A DNA stretch of 6,237 nucleotides from contig JAISZZ010000001.1 of assembly GCA_031284385.1 (NCBI GenBank), positions 1-6,237 of the forward strand, read 5' to 3'. The notes beneath the pieces were generated by a model. The model saw only the letters and a program-made list of their open reading frames with translations. It searched no databases and had not been told where the DNA came from. This DNA is from Treponema sp. GTDB taxonomy: Bacteria; Spirochaetota; Spirochaetia; Treponematales; Breznakiellaceae. Below are positions 5,737 to 6,237 of this stretch, one piece after another (position 1 is the first letter of the stretch; the number at the start of each line of letters is the position of its first letter). The position numbers were made by a program, and so were the translations under genes.

Positions 5737-5823
5737 AGGATCCTCCTTGGGTCGGTCCGCTTGTGCGGAAATTTCATCAAGGCATCTCCATCCCCGAAAC
5801 ATTATTCCAGAATATGATGCCTA
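5727..5823 (-). ncRNA. Structured 97-nt leader element with two competing folds (unknown class)
   Basis: On the minus strand TAGGCATCATA (5823-5813) and TATGATGCCTA (5737-5727) form a perfect 11-bp closing stem around 75 bases. Inside it, CCTTG (5782-5778) pairs with CAAGG (5749-5745), and TCCGC-ACAA-GCGGA (5769-5756) is a small perfect hairpin. The 3' side holds the AAGGAGG site and ATGATG start of the leader ORF, so both would be paired in this fold. A second copy of GATGCCT (5786-5780) can take up the 5' arm AGGCATC instead, which breaks the closing stem and frees site and start. The element lies about 30 bases after the likely transcription start. I compared it from memory with THF, FMN, TPP, preQ1, c-di-AMP, ZTP and T-box signatures and saw no match. 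Confidence 0.5.
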
Positions 5824-5858
5824 GTTTGCTGCCGTCCATTTAATTGGGTCAGAAGCTG

Positions 5859-5888
5859 TTTATATTATCTTAACGCATTGCAGGTCAA
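5859..5888 (-). promoter_or_regulatory. Candidate promoter for the folT-ecfA-ecfT operon
   Basis: On the minus strand TTGACC (5888-5883, 5 of 6) and TATAAA (5864-5859, 5 of 6) are separated by 18 bp. An alternative register uses TTTGAC and TAATAT with 16 bp. Transcription would begin near 5852, giving a leader of over 320 bases before folT. Confidence 0.55.
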
Positions 5889-5942
5889 AAAGCAAGTTTT
5901 TTTTCATCCAGTTACCAGGCGGGCAACGGGACAGGATAGCAA

Positions 5943-6237
5943 TTAGCGACACTCTTGCTGCTCATAGTACTTCAAGGTCATATTATCCTTGACGGACCCG
6001 TGCGGAATCAGCAGGTATTTCCAGGGTTTCCCGTTGTTTTGGGCCTTATGCGCAGAGGCGGAGGCGCACCAGGTTTCGGCGGCTTTCTTTTTGTTTTGCA
6101 CTTCCGGGGAGTTTATCCGATCCTCTGCCTTGGTCTCTATCATATAGATAGTATCAGGGGTTTCCGCGACAAAGTCCGGGATATATTCGGGAATATCGTT
6201 TCCCATCTGGTAATAAATTTGAAACTGCCCCTTGGCG
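5943..6237 (-). CDS. Type III-like restriction enzyme, C-terminal nuclease domain (5' end outside window)
   Basis: The minus-strand frame is open from the right edge to TAA 5945-5943, giving 97 residues with no true start; the internal ATG at 6206 is not the start because family-like residues (QFQIYYQ) continue upstream of it. The fragment carries a PD-(D/E)xK nuclease core: PDF with D21, then IETK with E34 and K36 (fragment numbering). The family-like tail KPWKYLLIPHGSVKDNMTL follows. This is the end seen on DEAD/DEAH helicase-nucleases of Type III (Res subunit) and related single-chain restriction systems; the helicase part would lie off the right edge. It cuts invading DNA after helicase-driven translocation in the known systems. 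The C-terminus looks complete. No partner methyltransferase is in the window. Confidence 0.82.
   Translation of the reverse strand, partial: AKGQFQIYYQMGNDIPEYIPDFVAETPDTIYMIETKAEDRINSPEVQNKKKAAETWCASASAHKAQNNGKPWKYLLIPHGSVKDNMTLKYYEQQECR

Larger units (their letters stand above)
5526..5942. other. 417-bp region without a full-length gene: folT leader and promoter
   Basis: Between the restriction gene stop and folT I find the minus-strand promoter, the 97-nt foldable element, the 11-codon ORF and four smaller inverted repeats, all described separately. No tRNA, CRISPR repeat or plus-strand gene is seen. After the restriction gene stop, GTTGCC and GGTAAC can pair weakly on the minus strand, but the following bases are A-rich rather than T-rich, so no clear terminator is present. 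Confidence 0.6.

Noticed and set aside
5526..5852. Possible THF, FMN, TPP, preQ1, ZTP, c-di-AMP or T-box RNA ahead of the transporter.
   Set aside because: None of the conserved sequence signatures I know for these classes is present. TTTCGGGG and GATGAAATTTCC faintly recall FMN elements, but the later conserved FMN segments are absent.
5881..5905. TTGC/GCAA pairing followed by eight T on the plus strand, like a terminator.
   Set aside because: The stem is only 4 bp, and no plus-strand gene ends nearby.

Overview
The window is a bacterial chromosomal segment with housekeeping genes held between pieces of two different restriction systems. Strong AGGAGG-type ribosome sites, the phoH-pgpH gene pair and an ECF vitamin transporter point to a Firmicutes/Clostridia-like or spirochaete-like bacterium of moderate GC. 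The sequence alone does not settle which.

Layout, left to right. (1) Bases 1-792 (+) hold the C-terminal end of a Type ISP restriction-modification enzyme that enters from the left. (2) Bases 838-1088 hold a MITE-like, internally deleted insertion sequence: 25-bp imperfect terminal inverted repeats flank a 50-codon stub of a transposase (864-1016, -). (3) Bases 1138-3571 (+) hold phoH and an overlapping membrane HD phosphohydrolase of the PgpH/YqfF type. The HD protein keeps its membrane block and all expected metal ligands but lacks the large extracytoplasmic HDED domain. (4) Bases 3562-5525 (-) hold an ECF transporter operon facing the phoH pair: a FolT-like S component, then one EcfA ATPase, then a short EcfT. 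The ecfT and HD genes overlap tail to tail by 10 bp. (5) Bases 5526-5942 hold a 417-bp leader with a promoter on the minus strand, a 97-nt foldable element that encloses the ribosome site and start of an 11-codon ORF, and several more hairpins. (6) Bases 5943-6237 (-) hold the C-terminal nuclease domain of a Type III-like restriction enzyme that continues off the right edge.

How it fits together. PhoH and the HD protein are neighbours in many genomes, normally followed by ybeY; here ybeY is absent and the converging ECF operon takes its place. The S-A-T gene order and the 4-bp ATGA overlap suggest a dedicated transporter, probably for a folate-like vitamin. Its motor parts carry unusual residues: the H-switch histidine of EcfA is asparagine, and both EcfT coupling motifs have lost arginine. 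The least explained part of the window is the structured leader upstream of the transporter. It matches no riboswitch class I recognise, and it contains two mutually exclusive pairings that would hide or expose a translation start.
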